DNA of 64,000 nt, from assembly GCF_013368755.1 (NCBI RefSeq), contig NC_049563.1, positions 868,001 to 932,000 on the forward strand. Direction: 5' to 3'. The notes under the pieces are model-generated. The model worked only from the letters and a program-made list of their open reading frames with translations, ran no database searches and was not told the origin of the DNA. Both the position numbers and the translations under genes were made by a program. This stretch comes from Talaromyces rugulosus (lineage: Eukaryota; Ascomycota; Eurotiomycetes; Eurotiales; Trichocomaceae). Of the stretch, positions 22,893 to 33,521 are shown one piece after another (within the stretch, counting starts at the first letter, position 1; each line of letters begins with the position of its first letter).

Positions 22893-23355
22893 TACTGCTG
22901 TGTCTCATTTCATGTCGCTATTTATATTAGGGCTGGTGCTACCCTCATCCAACTCAATTAACTATGAAAAATACCTTCCCTGGTATCAAATCAGGCCATG
23001 GAGGAGGTCAACACATGCTGGGGGTTGGTGAACTTAAGAGAACCAAATAGTCGAGCAAATTCCTATTGCAATCGGAATCGCTATATTAATTAGACCATCT
23101 AAGATTTAAGATACTCTTTATCTATATAAATATTATAAAGGCTAAGAATAGGAGTAAGTAGTTATGGCCTGACATACAACATCTATAGCGAAGTGATAGC
23201 AGTCAATGGAAATCTAGTAGGATTTCACTGATTCCGGTGGTAGGCTGTGCGACCTTTATACATTAGTGGACCTACTACAACCCCCACAGCGCTAATTATT
23301 AAATGGTGGGCTCAAGTCGCCCCACTGATAGCTTTATTAACACATGTATTAACAC
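22893..23355. other. Intergenic region
   Basis: About 460 bp, AT-rich, between an RTA1 gene and a pseudogene. No gene is seen. Confidence 0.45.
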
Positions 23356-24174
23356 ATGAAATTCCTCGTTCTCGACTATCCAGAAATCCAGTACAGAAGC
23401 ATGGTCTCTTGCGAATCCCCAGACTCTGAGCTCATTACATACTGTTTATATGGACCACATGACCGAATTATTAGCGGAATACCTGAAGAGAACCTAGTCG
23501 TCAGGATTTCCAAGCAGACCGTCATCAAATTTAGACCAGGACTGTCTAGAGACGAAGCAATAAATCAACAGATAGCTTATAAAACTGTTGATCATAATAT
23601 CGTCCGAATTCCTCATGTCCATCATTTCTTCACTGACAACGACGGGCGCGGTTATATCATGATAGACTATATCAAAAATAAAGTGATAAATCCGCTGGAA
23701 CATAATCATATATATATCAAGCGACTCACACAGATTCTTGATTATTTCAGCACACTCAAAGGAAACAATCCTAAGAGTCTTAGTGGTGGTCCTTATCGTG
23801 GTCTCCTATAGCCAGAAACTCAAGACTTGGCTTTCTACAGTCTAGAAAAGATAGAAGCATAGTTCAATAGTAGGTTTTTCCCAGGCAAAGGCAAGGTACC
23901 TTTCCAGAACTGCGATCTGGTCCTTTATCATCTTAACATTATCTCAAGAAATATTATTTAGCAATCAGATGGCGGCATTTACCTTATTAATTGGACTTCT
24001 GCAGGCTTCTATCCAAGATTATTCGAATTTTAAGCACAGTAGAATATCAAAGGCAAGGACGGTTTATTTAATAAACTACTTCTTAACTCTATAAAGCTAC
24101 TTCAAGAACATGAAATAGCGCAGAAATCATCTATCTATCGTATTTAGTACAACATCCAAAAATACGCCTTATGA
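23356..24174 (+). pseudogene. Aminoglycoside-phosphotransferase-like (fungal APH/kinase-like) pseudogene
   Basis: The intact first 151 codons show the N-lobe of the fungal APH-like kinase family: ENLVVRISKQTVIKFRPG (nucleotide-contacting strand), INQQIAYKTVDHNIVRIP and GYIMIDYIKN. Homology then continues in the same frame past the stop at 23809: ETQDLAFYSLEKIEA, LVLYHLNIISRNII (degraded catalytic loop, normally HxDxxxxN), then IYLINWTSAGFYPRLFEF. Stops fall at 23809 (TAG), 23860 (TAG), 23959 (TAG), 24031 (TAA) and 24040 (TAG) with no frameshift between them. At the TAG sites relatives usually have Trp, so each fits TGG-to-TAG. The catalytic Asp appears replaced by Asn. The gene is not expected to make an active enzyme. 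Confidence 0.75.
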
Positions 24175-24956
24175 GCATCACTACATTCTTGTCATTACTC
24201 TATCTAACACTTAAGTAGTTCCAAAAACGCTTCATATAGCAAAAGTCGAAACAAGAAAAGAATCCCGGTTCCAGGCCCCCTCGTACCTCAGTTTTCCTTT
24301 TCTGAACAATTACACCCAATTAACGATGCAAGAGATATATTCTTTTAATGCTCAAATAAACTTTATACCCCGCGTTATCCCATCAATTCATTATAAATCA
24401 GAAATCTACTGGTTATACTGTTTAGGAGAAGAGATATGAAATCTCCGATGCGGTTCAGCAATACTATCAACTGATGATGTGATACAATATTTTCGAGGAG
24501 GGAATGATAGCTCGCTATAAAGATCTTACAGCACGACTTCGTACCAATTTCTGTGATTTAGCCTACTTATGTAGGACATATGAGGCTTGTTCTCAAGATC
24601 CTGGGTTCACGAGTTTGAGTCTAATGATAAAACTGTTTCCTACTCACTTTATGTACGATAACATTGAGGCTTCGGTTGGTATGTTTCAACAAGTAGATAG
24701 AAGTACTCTTACGCAGCAGAATACATGTATTCCTGGGCTTGGCAATGACAACATTTGAGTTTATCTATAGCACAGAATGAATGGTCTTCAGGCTTAGACA
24801 TTATTTATTTCTACATATATCAAGTATTTACTTCGAAATTGTGCGGTTTTCATTCACTTTGGATTGATAATTGCACTCAACATAATCACATCAATTCTCT
24901 AACATCGCTTTTAGTAAGACTGGAACAGAATGCTTACCAAAACCAGTGACAGTTCC
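24175..24956. other. AT-rich region, no supported gene
   Basis: Downstream of the pseudogene. Contains an 84-codon frame (24504-24758) and other fragments of uncertain nature, with stops in all frames over most of the region. It may be further decayed coding sequence; I could not identify it. Confidence 0.4.
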
Positions 24957-25890
24957 TCATTTTTTCTTTCCAGACTTCCATTCAGTTTGATCTTTGGGTG
25001 GCTTGTCAATACCAACGCTGATGCTATGAAAGAGGCCGGCGTTTCCAAACTGCTCAGAGTCATTTGAAGATGCTTTGCTTTCTAAGCTTAAAGACTGGAA
25101 CATATCCTGGAAGGCCTTCCAGTCAGCATAGCGGTAGTAGCCAAGTTGGCGCTTCAAAATCCCTCTGGATTCGTTTGCAGAAATCGTTATATCCTGGACA
25201 ATGGCGTTTTCGAGCCGGGAAATCAGAGTGGCACCTTTCTTAGGGCTAGTCACGACGGATTTTTCAATTCCTAGATTGTTCAGAATTCCGCCTATACCTT
25301 TTTTTTGAGAAGTTGATTTTCCCTGGTTGAGGCGAATGCCCTGTTCCAGCTTCAAGTCGCGGACTGTGCGTCTTTTCATAAAGTTTGTGTCTTCATCAAC
25401 CAGATCCTCGGAATACCCATGTATTGCCTCGTAAATCTCTTCATCAGAAACTGTTCTCTGGTCCAACTCTCTGATCATGGCGGCAATTTCCCGGTGTCTC
25501 TTTAAATGCTGTTCGTTCGATGTGTTGCATCTGATAAATATTGAAATCAGCTATTGAACTTTCTTTATCAAAAAAAAAAAAAAAAAAACACACAACAACA
25601 ACAACAACATCGAACAATAAAAGGACTTACGCATCACATGATGTACCACGTCCAATTCTAAACATGGTATGATGGAACCGTGCGCACGGCTCTGCATGTT
25701 TTCCATAGCAAGTTTTCTTAGCTCGAGGATGATTCAAAGGTGTTCCACAAATCCCACAGCTGTGCTCTTCAGTGAGTGTATGCAAGAATTAGAAAAAGGA
25801 TATATAGATAGATAGATAGATAGATAGGAATCTAATGCACTTACTGAGGCCTGGGGAGTCCTCGAATCTGTATTCGCTGTTTCGAGACAT
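24957..25890 (-). CDS. Hypothetical protein with N-terminal zinc-binding-like Cys/His cluster
   Basis: Exons 25890-25845, 25766-25631 and 25530-24957 splice in frame to 251 aa. Residues about 17-70 contain an ordered set of Cys and His: HSCGICGTPLNHP, KKTCYGKHAEPCARFHH and TSCDACNTSNEQH, which looks like a treble-clef or zinc-ribbon type fold. The rest is charged, Ser-rich and without membrane segments. It has helical stretches (SDEEIYEAIHGYSEDL) and a Lys-rich C-terminus ending SGKKK. I do not recognise the family; a nuclear or nucleic-acid-related role is a guess. Intron 1 carries a GATA microsatellite and intron 2 an A-rich/CAA tract. Confidence 0.7.
25807..25827. repeat. GATA microsatellite
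   Basis: About five tandem copies of GATA inside the first intron of the gene at 24957-25890. Confidence 0.8.
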
Positions 25891-26548
25891 TGTCCTAACG
25901 TTTGAAAAGTAGAGGTCGCGTTCAAACCGTAAAAATTTAAGACTAGTTGTTTTAAAGGTGACGCGCTGTTACTTGAAAAGAGTACTGATAGTTTGGTATC
26001 TAAGGTAACAGGTACTGTAGGGAGTGAACTATTACTTGTGTATTGTAAGTCCACCGGTATCCCAAATAAGACCGTGGCTATATATGTCGCTGCTAAATTA
26101 TTTTCTGCCCTGTATCTTCCGCAAAATCACACCTCTAACAACAGTCTTTGACAAGGGCAAATAACAGACAATGTTATTGTTTTCCTCCGGTTGACAAAGC
26201 AAACCAAGCCGTCAATACAAAGCTAGTTTATCATCCTTGGATAGACCAAAAAGAACAGATTTATACTAGACAATGCTTTACATTTATTTTTAACTCTAAA
26301 TATCTAGCCATTCATTATCATAACCTGATAAAGCATGTTTAAAGCACGTTGTAAACATGGGGCAGCTTATTTCCCGATTAGGAAAGAGACCATACCCGCG
26401 CTAAGATAACGCCGCCCCACAGTGATTTCACGTGATCTCCCTCCCAGCTCTTTCGTCAACACCTCGAACTTGTTCTGTTTGGCCTCGACCGGTTATTCGA
26501 AATCGCTGTCCACCAGTCTATACTACACTTGGAACCCTCAGGAAAGAG
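25891..26548. other. Divergent intergenic region
   Basis: About 650 bp between divergent genes. The open frame upstream of 26549 is read as 5' leader of the TMEM19-like gene. No other gene is seen. Confidence 0.5.
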
Positions 26549-27766
26549 ATGGTTAACCCGCTCATAGCCGTCCCTGCCGTGACTGGCCTTGCGTATCGCG
26601 CCTATTCCCGCAAATCCCTTACGCCGGTCGGCAGCCTTGTGGCCCTCGTCTCAGCTGCTGTCCATACCATCCATCCGTGGTTAACGCCGTTTGTTTTGCT
26701 CGCAGTGTTTTATTTTAGCGGGTCTAGGGCTACAAAGGTGTGTATATTTTTCTTCAAGCTACATTGGTCTCCTAGGCTAATAATGTACGATGTCTAGGTG
26801 AAACATGACATTAAAGCTCAATTGACCTTGTCGGCATCCGGTGCGGCCGGGGGTGAAGGCGCTCGAACCCATGTTCAAGTTCTAGCAAACTCGGTCGTTG
26901 CCTCGATACTCACACTCCTACATACATATTATTTGTGGAAGCAAGAACGATATTCAACAGCATGCTTTGCCCAAGGCGCGGACATTGGCGACATCTTTGT
27001 TGTTGGACTTGTCGCGTACGTCCCTTCACATTCTATCTACAATATAGTACGAATTCAATATGCTAATTCTACACTCTTTTACAGAAACTACGCTGCAGTT
27101 GCAGCTGATACTTTCTCGTCCGAACTCGGCATTCTATCCAAATCGAAACCACGTCTCATCACGTCTCCAACCCTTCGGGTTGTGCCACCCGGAACCAACG
27201 GCGGCGTAACGCTTGCTGGCCTGTTGGCGGGTGTCTTGGGTGCGTTTATCGTCGCTTTGGCCTCGACGTTGGTTCTTCCATTTTGCCAACAAGACTGGTC
27301 TCCTATCCAACGGATCCAATGGCTCGTTGGAATAACAATCTGGGGTACATGTGGAAGCATCCTGGATAGTTTACTTGGCGGACTGCTACAAGCCAGTGTT
27401 GTTGACAAGAGAAGTGGCAAGGTTGTTGAAGGCAGCGGGGGTGGCAAGGTCTTGGTTCAGCCATCTTCTACCAGCACTACCTCCACTGCAATTAGCGAAG
27501 AGGCAAAATACAACAGCAGCCTGCATGCAACAGAGTCTGTTGCCAGCACCGCCACGGGAACGAGAGTGACGAGGTCATCGGCCAAGGCCAAATCTGCCAC
27601 TGCCGGCCCAGTCCCTGAACAGGCCACCCGCAAGATCGACACTGGCCGTGATATTCTGGATAATAACGCGGTGAATTTACTGATGGCAGCCATCATGAGC
27701 GTGGGAGCTATGCTTGTTGCAAGCTATCTCTGGGATGTTCCGCTGAGCGTTGATGGGATTTTATAA
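26549..27766 (+). CDS. TMEM19/DUF92 family integral membrane protein
   Basis: Polytopic membrane protein. Exons 26549-26737, 26798-27015 and 27085-27766 encode 362 aa. The family signature VPPGTNGGVTLAGLLAG is present, preceded by NYAAVAADTFSSELG and followed by IQWLVGITIWGTCGSILDSLLGGLLQ. The plant member VTE6 is a phytyl-phosphate kinase and an archaeal-type relation to isoprenoid-phosphate kinases is known, so a polyprenyl-phosphate role is possible but unproven here. Six to seven membrane segments are visible. A Ser/Thr-rich loop (about 245-310) separates the penultimate from the last segment. The start giving MVNPLIAVPAVTGLAYRAY is chosen; an upstream in-frame ATG (26432) would add 39 residues that look like leader sequence or a weak mitochondrial presequence. 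Confidence 0.87.
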
Positions 27767-30097
27767 AGACCTCAGCCATCAGGGTTGATTACGTTGGGTT
27801 TTTAAACTACAAATTGGCTGCAGTCTAGGATTAAACGGGTTCCATACTCGTTTAGGCGAGATTCAAACACACGTCATACATGTCGGCAACTTTTAACGAT
27901 ACGGATCGGTTCTAGCTGTGAAGAATTGATACGATTGAATGCCGATCCGATATACTTGCTACCTAACTAGTTCGTACCCAAGAAACAACAAGATCTTCAT
28001 CAGTTGAAGCTCCTGGAGACGACGTGTTGTACTTACCAGTTGGACGATTATGTCGGCAGCTTAACGAAGTCTTATGAATAGAATGATATAAGCCAGAGCA
28101 CGATCAGGTCTCTGCACTTTAATGTTGACTGTATTGTCAATGTTTGGCTTTTGAACTTAGACGTAATGCACCCAGATATCAATTGATACTGAATAGCACA
28201 TGTACATCCGAACTTGACAACTCACACCTCGTATCCAATCATTGCTTACCGCCATGAATGTATAGAATATTCATGGAAGCTAATGGCAGGATTCTTCAGC
28301 GCGTCCATATCGTCGTCTTTCTCTTGCTCTTCTTGCTGGATGTACATGCGTCTTTGGGTGTTACACATCGTTGATACGTTGACTCGCGCAAGGCCCGGGA
28401 TGTGAAAGAATTGAAAGGTTTCTGTTTTCTTTTTGGAAAAAAAAATTCGATAAGTGAAACAAATCCCATCGTGAGACAGACCATACTTGACCGGGCCTTG
28501 GGAAATAAATGCCGGGGAATGTTGTCCGAGCCCTAGCTACTCTCCCTGGCGTCGGTAAAATCGCTCGCAAGTCTATTATGAAGAGTGGAGAAGAAATGTA
28601 CTCAGAATAGAAACACGTCTGAAGAATAATAGAATTTTTGTTTCGTTTCTGTTTCTTTTTTTTTTATATCTCCTTTAACATAATCATTTCCTTTCTATTC
28701 TTCAAGGGGAGTTTCAAAGATGGAATCGGTTCCTGGTTCCTGGTTCCTGGCTACCTTACCAACAAAGGGATGAGACGCATGTGAAACGTCTTTTCTTCAG
28801 CGAAGCCACTTCATTCTCAAGCATCAATTAATGAATTGCCACCGTAGATCAATCAATCCTAGGGCCGGGCCTTTCCGAGTCATCTTGTTAAGAGTTACAG
28901 TATCGTGTAACGAAACAAGCCCGGAGCGAAAGGCGGACGGACAGTTACATTGCACTATTTAATACTAGTATCACCAATATGTGCCTAGTTTGTGAATGTT
29001 CTCAATTCTTTTGAAAAAAAAAAAAAGCTTCGTAGCCCTATGCGACCCGGATCATGTCGGCACACGCGGCGCCAGATCGACGCGCACGAAGAAGGGAGGA
29101 GGGCGTGGAATGTGATGCCTGTCCCCCTACATTGGCAGCCCAACCTTAATCTACCTCTTCTTCAACCTTTTCCTTGATCCGATTGGGTCTTTGACGGGTT
29201 CCTGAATTGCCAGACAATGCACCAGTCGCTATGTGGGGATGAAGAAAAAACCCTGTTTCTGTATGACTTGTCTGACATGAATGATCATTGGGCCCGCGAG
29301 AACGGAATTGCAAATCCGGCTATCCTTTCTTCTCGTCGCCGTTTTTTTTTATTTTTTATAAATGGAGTATTTGCTGAATAATACCAAAATGCGAGTGCCG
29401 CGATAGCCCGCTCTGTGGACAGCGAATTAGGCCAGCCCTTGCAGAGACGTGACTTGCTTATGGAGTCTAACAGCGTTCTTCCGACGTGAGGCGAGCCTGT
29501 CTGGTCCAGATGTCTCCAGGCTGCATTTCCAATCAGACTGTAAATGTCGTCGGAGGAATTCTCCTAGTCAACTGTGCGTGCGTCAGGCGGCGCCTAGGGA
29601 ACAAATTTCCTGCAGATATTTGCTATTTGCTCCCCCTCGGAAAGTTTGTCTAGGCAGACAAAGCAGCTCATTTCCTTTTTTGGAGATTGATCATATTTCA
29701 TACACATGTATAAATATATGTAGATTTATATTTTATAAAGATCGATTGCCCTGCCGAGTTGACTCTTCTTTCTCTTCCCCTGTCAAACAAATTTAGCTCC
29801 CCTTTTGATGAAAACAAGGGTTGAGACTATCGACTGTGGATAATCTTCGCCTTCTTCAAGGTTTTCTTTTCTTTTCGTATATTCCGAGCGTGTTGAATTT
29901 GCCACTCGTTCTGCGTCGCATACCTCGTCGTTCGTCTGTTATTGATGCTCATCATCACCATTTGATACCCAAAATCGTTTCGTGGCCGTTTGTATCACCA
30001 GTAGTGTACTTCGTCACACTTGATACATACTAGCCAGATTGACGGCGATCGCCTGTACAAATTTCCTCCGGTTGAAAATATACTACAAACAGTCACA
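27767..30097. other. Long intergenic region (2.3 kb)
   Basis: No frame with coding character on either strand. Contains a direct repeat of TTCCTGG (three copies near 28730-28750), several homopolymer tracts, and pyrimidine-rich sequence from about 29750 that probably forms the leader of the gene at 30098. Confidence 0.5.
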
Positions 30098-30514
30098 ATG
30101 AAGATCTGTGGGTGTTTCTCGCCAGTATCCCAACGGGTGAAGGCTCTGTTCCAGCGAAGGGAAGAGCCGGAGAGGATCCTAGAAATTGTATGTTGATTCG
30201 GACGCGGTTTTTCATATGGTGCATTGCTGACTCGTGTTTCTTTTTTTCCACCCAGGGTCCTCCAACCAACTTTCGAAGAGAGGAGTTCACCATACCTTTG
30301 TCGGATGAAGAGTGAGCAACGAGACAAGGAGTCCTGCTGGTTTTTCTTTTTAGTCTAACTTGTTCATAGCACCCTGAATCGTCACGATAGCCATGGCGTC
30401 ATTGCAGAGAAGGAAGCAGCACAAAGCTCCATAGTCGACCGAAAGACCTCGACCTCGACGCGAGACCAACTACGAGCAAAGATTTTCAAACTCGGTTCCC
30501 GATTAGCCGTTTGA
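30098..30514 (+). CDS. Small conserved-looking protein with N-terminal CxC
   Basis: Exons 30098-30187, 30256-30311 and 30370-30514 encode 96 aa. The N-terminus MKICGCFSPVSQR has two closely spaced Cys that could be lipid-modified or bind metal. The second exon encodes GPPTNFRREEFTIPLSDE, which resembles motifs in small fungal proteins of unknown role. The first part of it is faintly like a CRIB-type GTPase-binding motif (Pro...Phe spacing), but the His residues of CRIB are missing. The third exon is helical and basic (RDQLRAKIFKLGSRLAV). All three introns/exons agree in phase. The long (more than 2 kb) upstream gap suggests an extended promoter. No function is assigned. Confidence 0.65.
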
Positions 30515-30614
30515 ATTGCTCGACTTCGCTGTTCAGCGCAACAAATAATAATGGGTCTCGAACTGAGACCAAGCGTGTATACTGGATCATGATGGAACTA
30601 GGATTTCCTTTTTG

Positions 30615-31677
30615 TCACACTAGAAATGTTGGAACGTTATTTAGACGGGATTTTTTTGCCGTGCTCTCATTCTGGTGATGAGCTGCGCTGGATAATGACT
30701 TTCGAGGCTGGCCCTGTATTATATCCACAATTGATACTTTTTCTTCTTGGTCTTCCTCCTTTACGGCAACGTCGTCTAGGTCGTCGATGAGTGCTCTTTT
30801 CCTTGCCCGAAGGCTGTTTGCTTGAGAACCTAGCAGGACATTACGAGATGGTGATGTGGCGCTTCTGTCTGGCTGCTTAGATTGCCGAGGCTGGTAGCGT
30901 TCGGATTGTTCTTGTCTGGAGTGTGTAGAAGAAACATGTCCATCTGATGTAGTGTGTTGACGTATTGATGGCTTGATGTCAGCTTCCGGAGACTCTGCCT
31001 TTATGACCGGCGGTCTCGTACGAACGCTAGATTGAGGCAATGTGACCGGCCGCGATGATCTAGACTCGATAATTTCCAAATCGTCATCATCATCGTCATC
31101 ATCTTCCGACGAAGCTGCCCCGACTGGATTCGCAGTGGCAGCAGAAACAGAAGCCACAGAAACAGCAGCAGGCGTATCTCTACTAACAACCGATTGTATT
31201 CGTTGCTGTCTCGCGACTTCCGGTCGGTATCCAGCAGCAGCCCTCGTATTTGAACGAATAGCATCCAGACCAACCAGCGACCTGTGTTTCCGCGGACTCG
31301 TCATGAGCGTATGCAGCGACGTGCCGTACCACGGATCATCCCTACGATCTTCATCGAGATCATCAACATCCTCCTCTTCTGCGTCTGGGTCTGATTCCGT
31401 ACCCGGTCGCGGCCGCGGTGAAACCAGCGCGCTCTGTTGTAGTTCTTGCAGACGCTCAGATTCTTTGCGTTTCAGCGTCTCCCTCCGCATCGCCGTGTGT
31501 CCATCCGTTGGCCGCGAGAGGTTGTTGATAACCAAGGCGCTTTGCTTCTTGGCTTCCTTTTTGCGCCGTACGTATTCGGCCTGGTGTAGGTGTCGGGTGA
31601 AGAGCTGCGCGACTGCGTAGAATTCGTCTTCGACCATGATGTACATGTCGTCATTGTCGAAGCCTTCTATTATATAT
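30615..31677 (-). CDS. Acidic, Ser/Arg-rich nuclear-type protein (main exon; full gene 30615-32049)
   Basis: The gene runs on the minus strand as 32049-31854, 31778-31733 and 31677-30615, encoding 434 aa; this entry marks the large third exon. Residues after the second intron read EYIIEGFDNDDMYIMVEDEF followed by a helical stretch with FTRHLHQAEYVRRKKEAKK, the best-conserved-looking part. Downstream are a polyacidic run (about 275-285), Ser-rich sequence and basic patches such as RARKRALIDDLDD and AKKSRLNN, possible nuclear localisation signals. The first exon is Pro/Ser/Arg-rich. No catalytic domain is seen and I do not recognise the family. It is 100 bp from the convergent small gene at 30098-30514. 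Confidence 0.72.
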
Positions 31678-31732
31678 CTTTTTTGTAGTTAGAGCGTTTT
31701 CCCATTTATCCATATAGGTAGAAAGAACTAAC

Positions 31733-32049
31733 TCTTCGGCGGGGATAGCTTGGATCGGGGAGGTCGGAGGACTTCGCGCTGATGTTTATTTCTAGTCAGA
31801 AACAAAAATAAAATAAAATAAAGATACAAGTAGTAAACAAAACTCCCACTTACACGATCTCAACACGTCAATATGCCTGGGAGTCTCCCAGGCTGCTGCT
31901 GCTTGGTCGTCGTTGTTCCCATTCCCGCGACGCGGAGTGCGCGGAGGGCTGGCGCGGCGCGCGCGAGGTGTTGGGGAGGCGCTGTCTTGGTTTGAATGTT
32001 TTTCGGGTTTAGTGCTAGTGTTTGTGAGCCAGGGGAGTGAGCGAGGCAT
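31733..32049 (-). CDS. First two exons of the acidic nuclear-type protein
   Basis: Exon 1 (32049-31854) starts MPRSLPWLTNTSTKPEK and ends at a T|GTAAGT donor. Exon 2 (31778-31733) is a 46-nt exon encoding SRSPPTSPIQAIPAE, joined in phase to the main exon at 31677. The stretch is basic and Pro-rich, likely disordered. Confidence 0.68.
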
Positions 32050-32438
32050 GCTGGATGGTTTCTAGGACGTCATGCTGTGTGGTGTTGAATGTTTGAGGGG
32101 ATGTGGTGGTCAGCGGGACGGCGATGACATCTGATGCGCCTCATGTCCGCGGCGGCCGCTTCTATCTCTCAGTTTTACTATTTTCAAAAGGCATGGCTTA
32201 ACCAGGAAATTTGCCAAAGCAATAAGCATATTATTTCAAGGTATTTTTCATAGTATGTAGTTATTCTGCGGGGTATCTGATTTTCCCGATATAAAACGCG
32301 ACGAAAACAATCATGATCCAAAAACGCCAGCCGTCATGAAAAAAAAAAAAAAAACATTCTTTAAAAGTCATAAATTTATGCCCAGGTCTCTCTCCTCTCA
32401 AAAAAAAACCACGGTTTTCCATCTGTAAAAGTGTGTTT
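32050..32438. other. Intergenic region
   Basis: About 390 bp with A-rich homopolymers at 32338-32354 and 32400-32408, upstream of the acidic protein gene and downstream of TOA2. No gene. Confidence 0.5.
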
Positions 32439-32962
32439 TTACTGGGCTTCTCCAGGACGCTTGCTATTGCAGCTAACGATCTTGACCCTGTCGGCTTGGA
32501 CGGTTTGCTGAGTATCGAGCTTGAAAGTAACGTCCTTGATCAGGAACGTCCAGACTTCGTCGCAGAAACGGTAGGTATCCAAGTGGCCCTGATGGCGAAA
32601 AGCAAACAGTATCAGCCAAGACGTACACTTATCACCAAGAGGGCGTTAAAGTGATCGATATAGATCTGTACACACCTTGAACGTCAATCTAGCCCGCACC
32701 TTCTCGGCCAAAACCTCGGTTACGACACGGTCGTAGTTCGACAAGATCTTCATCGCCAGTTGCGGCTCGATACGGCCATCGTTGATCAGATCATCGAGCG
32801 TATCTGTGAGCGAAAGCCCGAGACTTTTATATTTGTTAGTCACGACAAAAACTACACAAAAATAACTTTTGTTTTTGATTTTCAAATCAGGAAAGGTAAA
32901 AAGCGGTGTTTGGCTATATACCTGCTACCGCGGTAGAGCTCATAGTACGACTGAGCGCTCAT
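32439..32962 (-). CDS. TOA2: Transcription initiation factor IIA small (gamma) subunit
   Basis: Small subunit of TFIIA, which stabilises TBP on the TATA box in RNA polymerase II initiation. Exons 32962-32922, 32823-32676 and 32588-32439 encode 112 aa, normal for the family. The N-terminal helical domain shows [32 protein letters not shown] and [20 protein letters not shown]. The beta-barrel half shows [19 protein letters not shown] and [14 protein letters not shown]. The first intron (32921-32824) interrupts the first helix, a common position in fungi. Two TCACGTG motifs lie about 90-110 bp upstream of the start codon. Assignment is secure. Confidence 0.95.
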
Positions 32963-33048
32963 TTTGGCGACGATGAGGAGACGAGAGAGAGAGAGGTGAG
33001 AGGTTTAAATAGGTTTGGGGATGAAGCTGTGAGAGGTTTAGCCTCGGG

Positions 33049-33070
33049 TCACGTGGTGGATGGTCACGTG
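33049..33070. promoter_or_regulatory. Paired CACGTG boxes upstream of TOA2
   Basis: Two copies of TCACGTG within 22 bp, about 90-110 bp upstream of the TOA2 start codon. CACGTG is the known site of basic helix-loop-helix factors such as Cbf1/Pho4/SREBP-type proteins. The close pairing supports a real element. Confidence 0.45.
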
Positions 33071-33521
33071 ATGTGATATATTGATGCCTGAGGCTGCAAT
33101 GCCTTTTAAAGTGAGATAGCTCCTAGATACGTTCAAGTCATATAGCGCTCGTTCATGACTTGAGTCCATTTGTTCACCTGGCTTTTCGTCAACTGGCTCG
33201 AGATTGTTGTAGTGAGTGAAAATTTGAAGCTACCAGTTGCTGTATACATATTACAGCCAATGTCAACTCTAGTATGTAGAAGTAAAGATTGGTACGACGC
33301 TTGATTCCAAAAGACAACCTAAGAATACCAAATGTAAACCTAATGGAACGCCATACACACATATATATGTATATATATAATCCCTGCAATTTTTGCAAGC
33401 CTCCGAGACAAAAAAAGAAGAAGAAGAAACCGAAATATTCTAATACCCTCCAAAAAAAAAAAGCAGAAAACAAAACACCAGCAATATATGGCCGTTGATG
33501 AACGTTTCTTTCTTCATTTGA
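33071..33521. other. Intergenic region
   Basis: About 450 bp with a TA-rich microsatellite near 33361-33378 and A/G-rich tracts, downstream of the atypical hexokinase. No gene is seen. Confidence 0.5.

Noticed and set aside
10304..24174. Idea of a secondary-metabolite cluster (dehydrogenase, C6 factor, RTA1 transporters)
   Set aside because: No backbone synthase (PKS, NRPS, terpene) and the genes are interrupted by an NLR-like gene and repeats; proximity alone does not support a cluster.
28214..29796. Short frames in the 2.3-kb gap
   Set aside because: None has protein-like composition, introns that extend it, or a recognisable motif.
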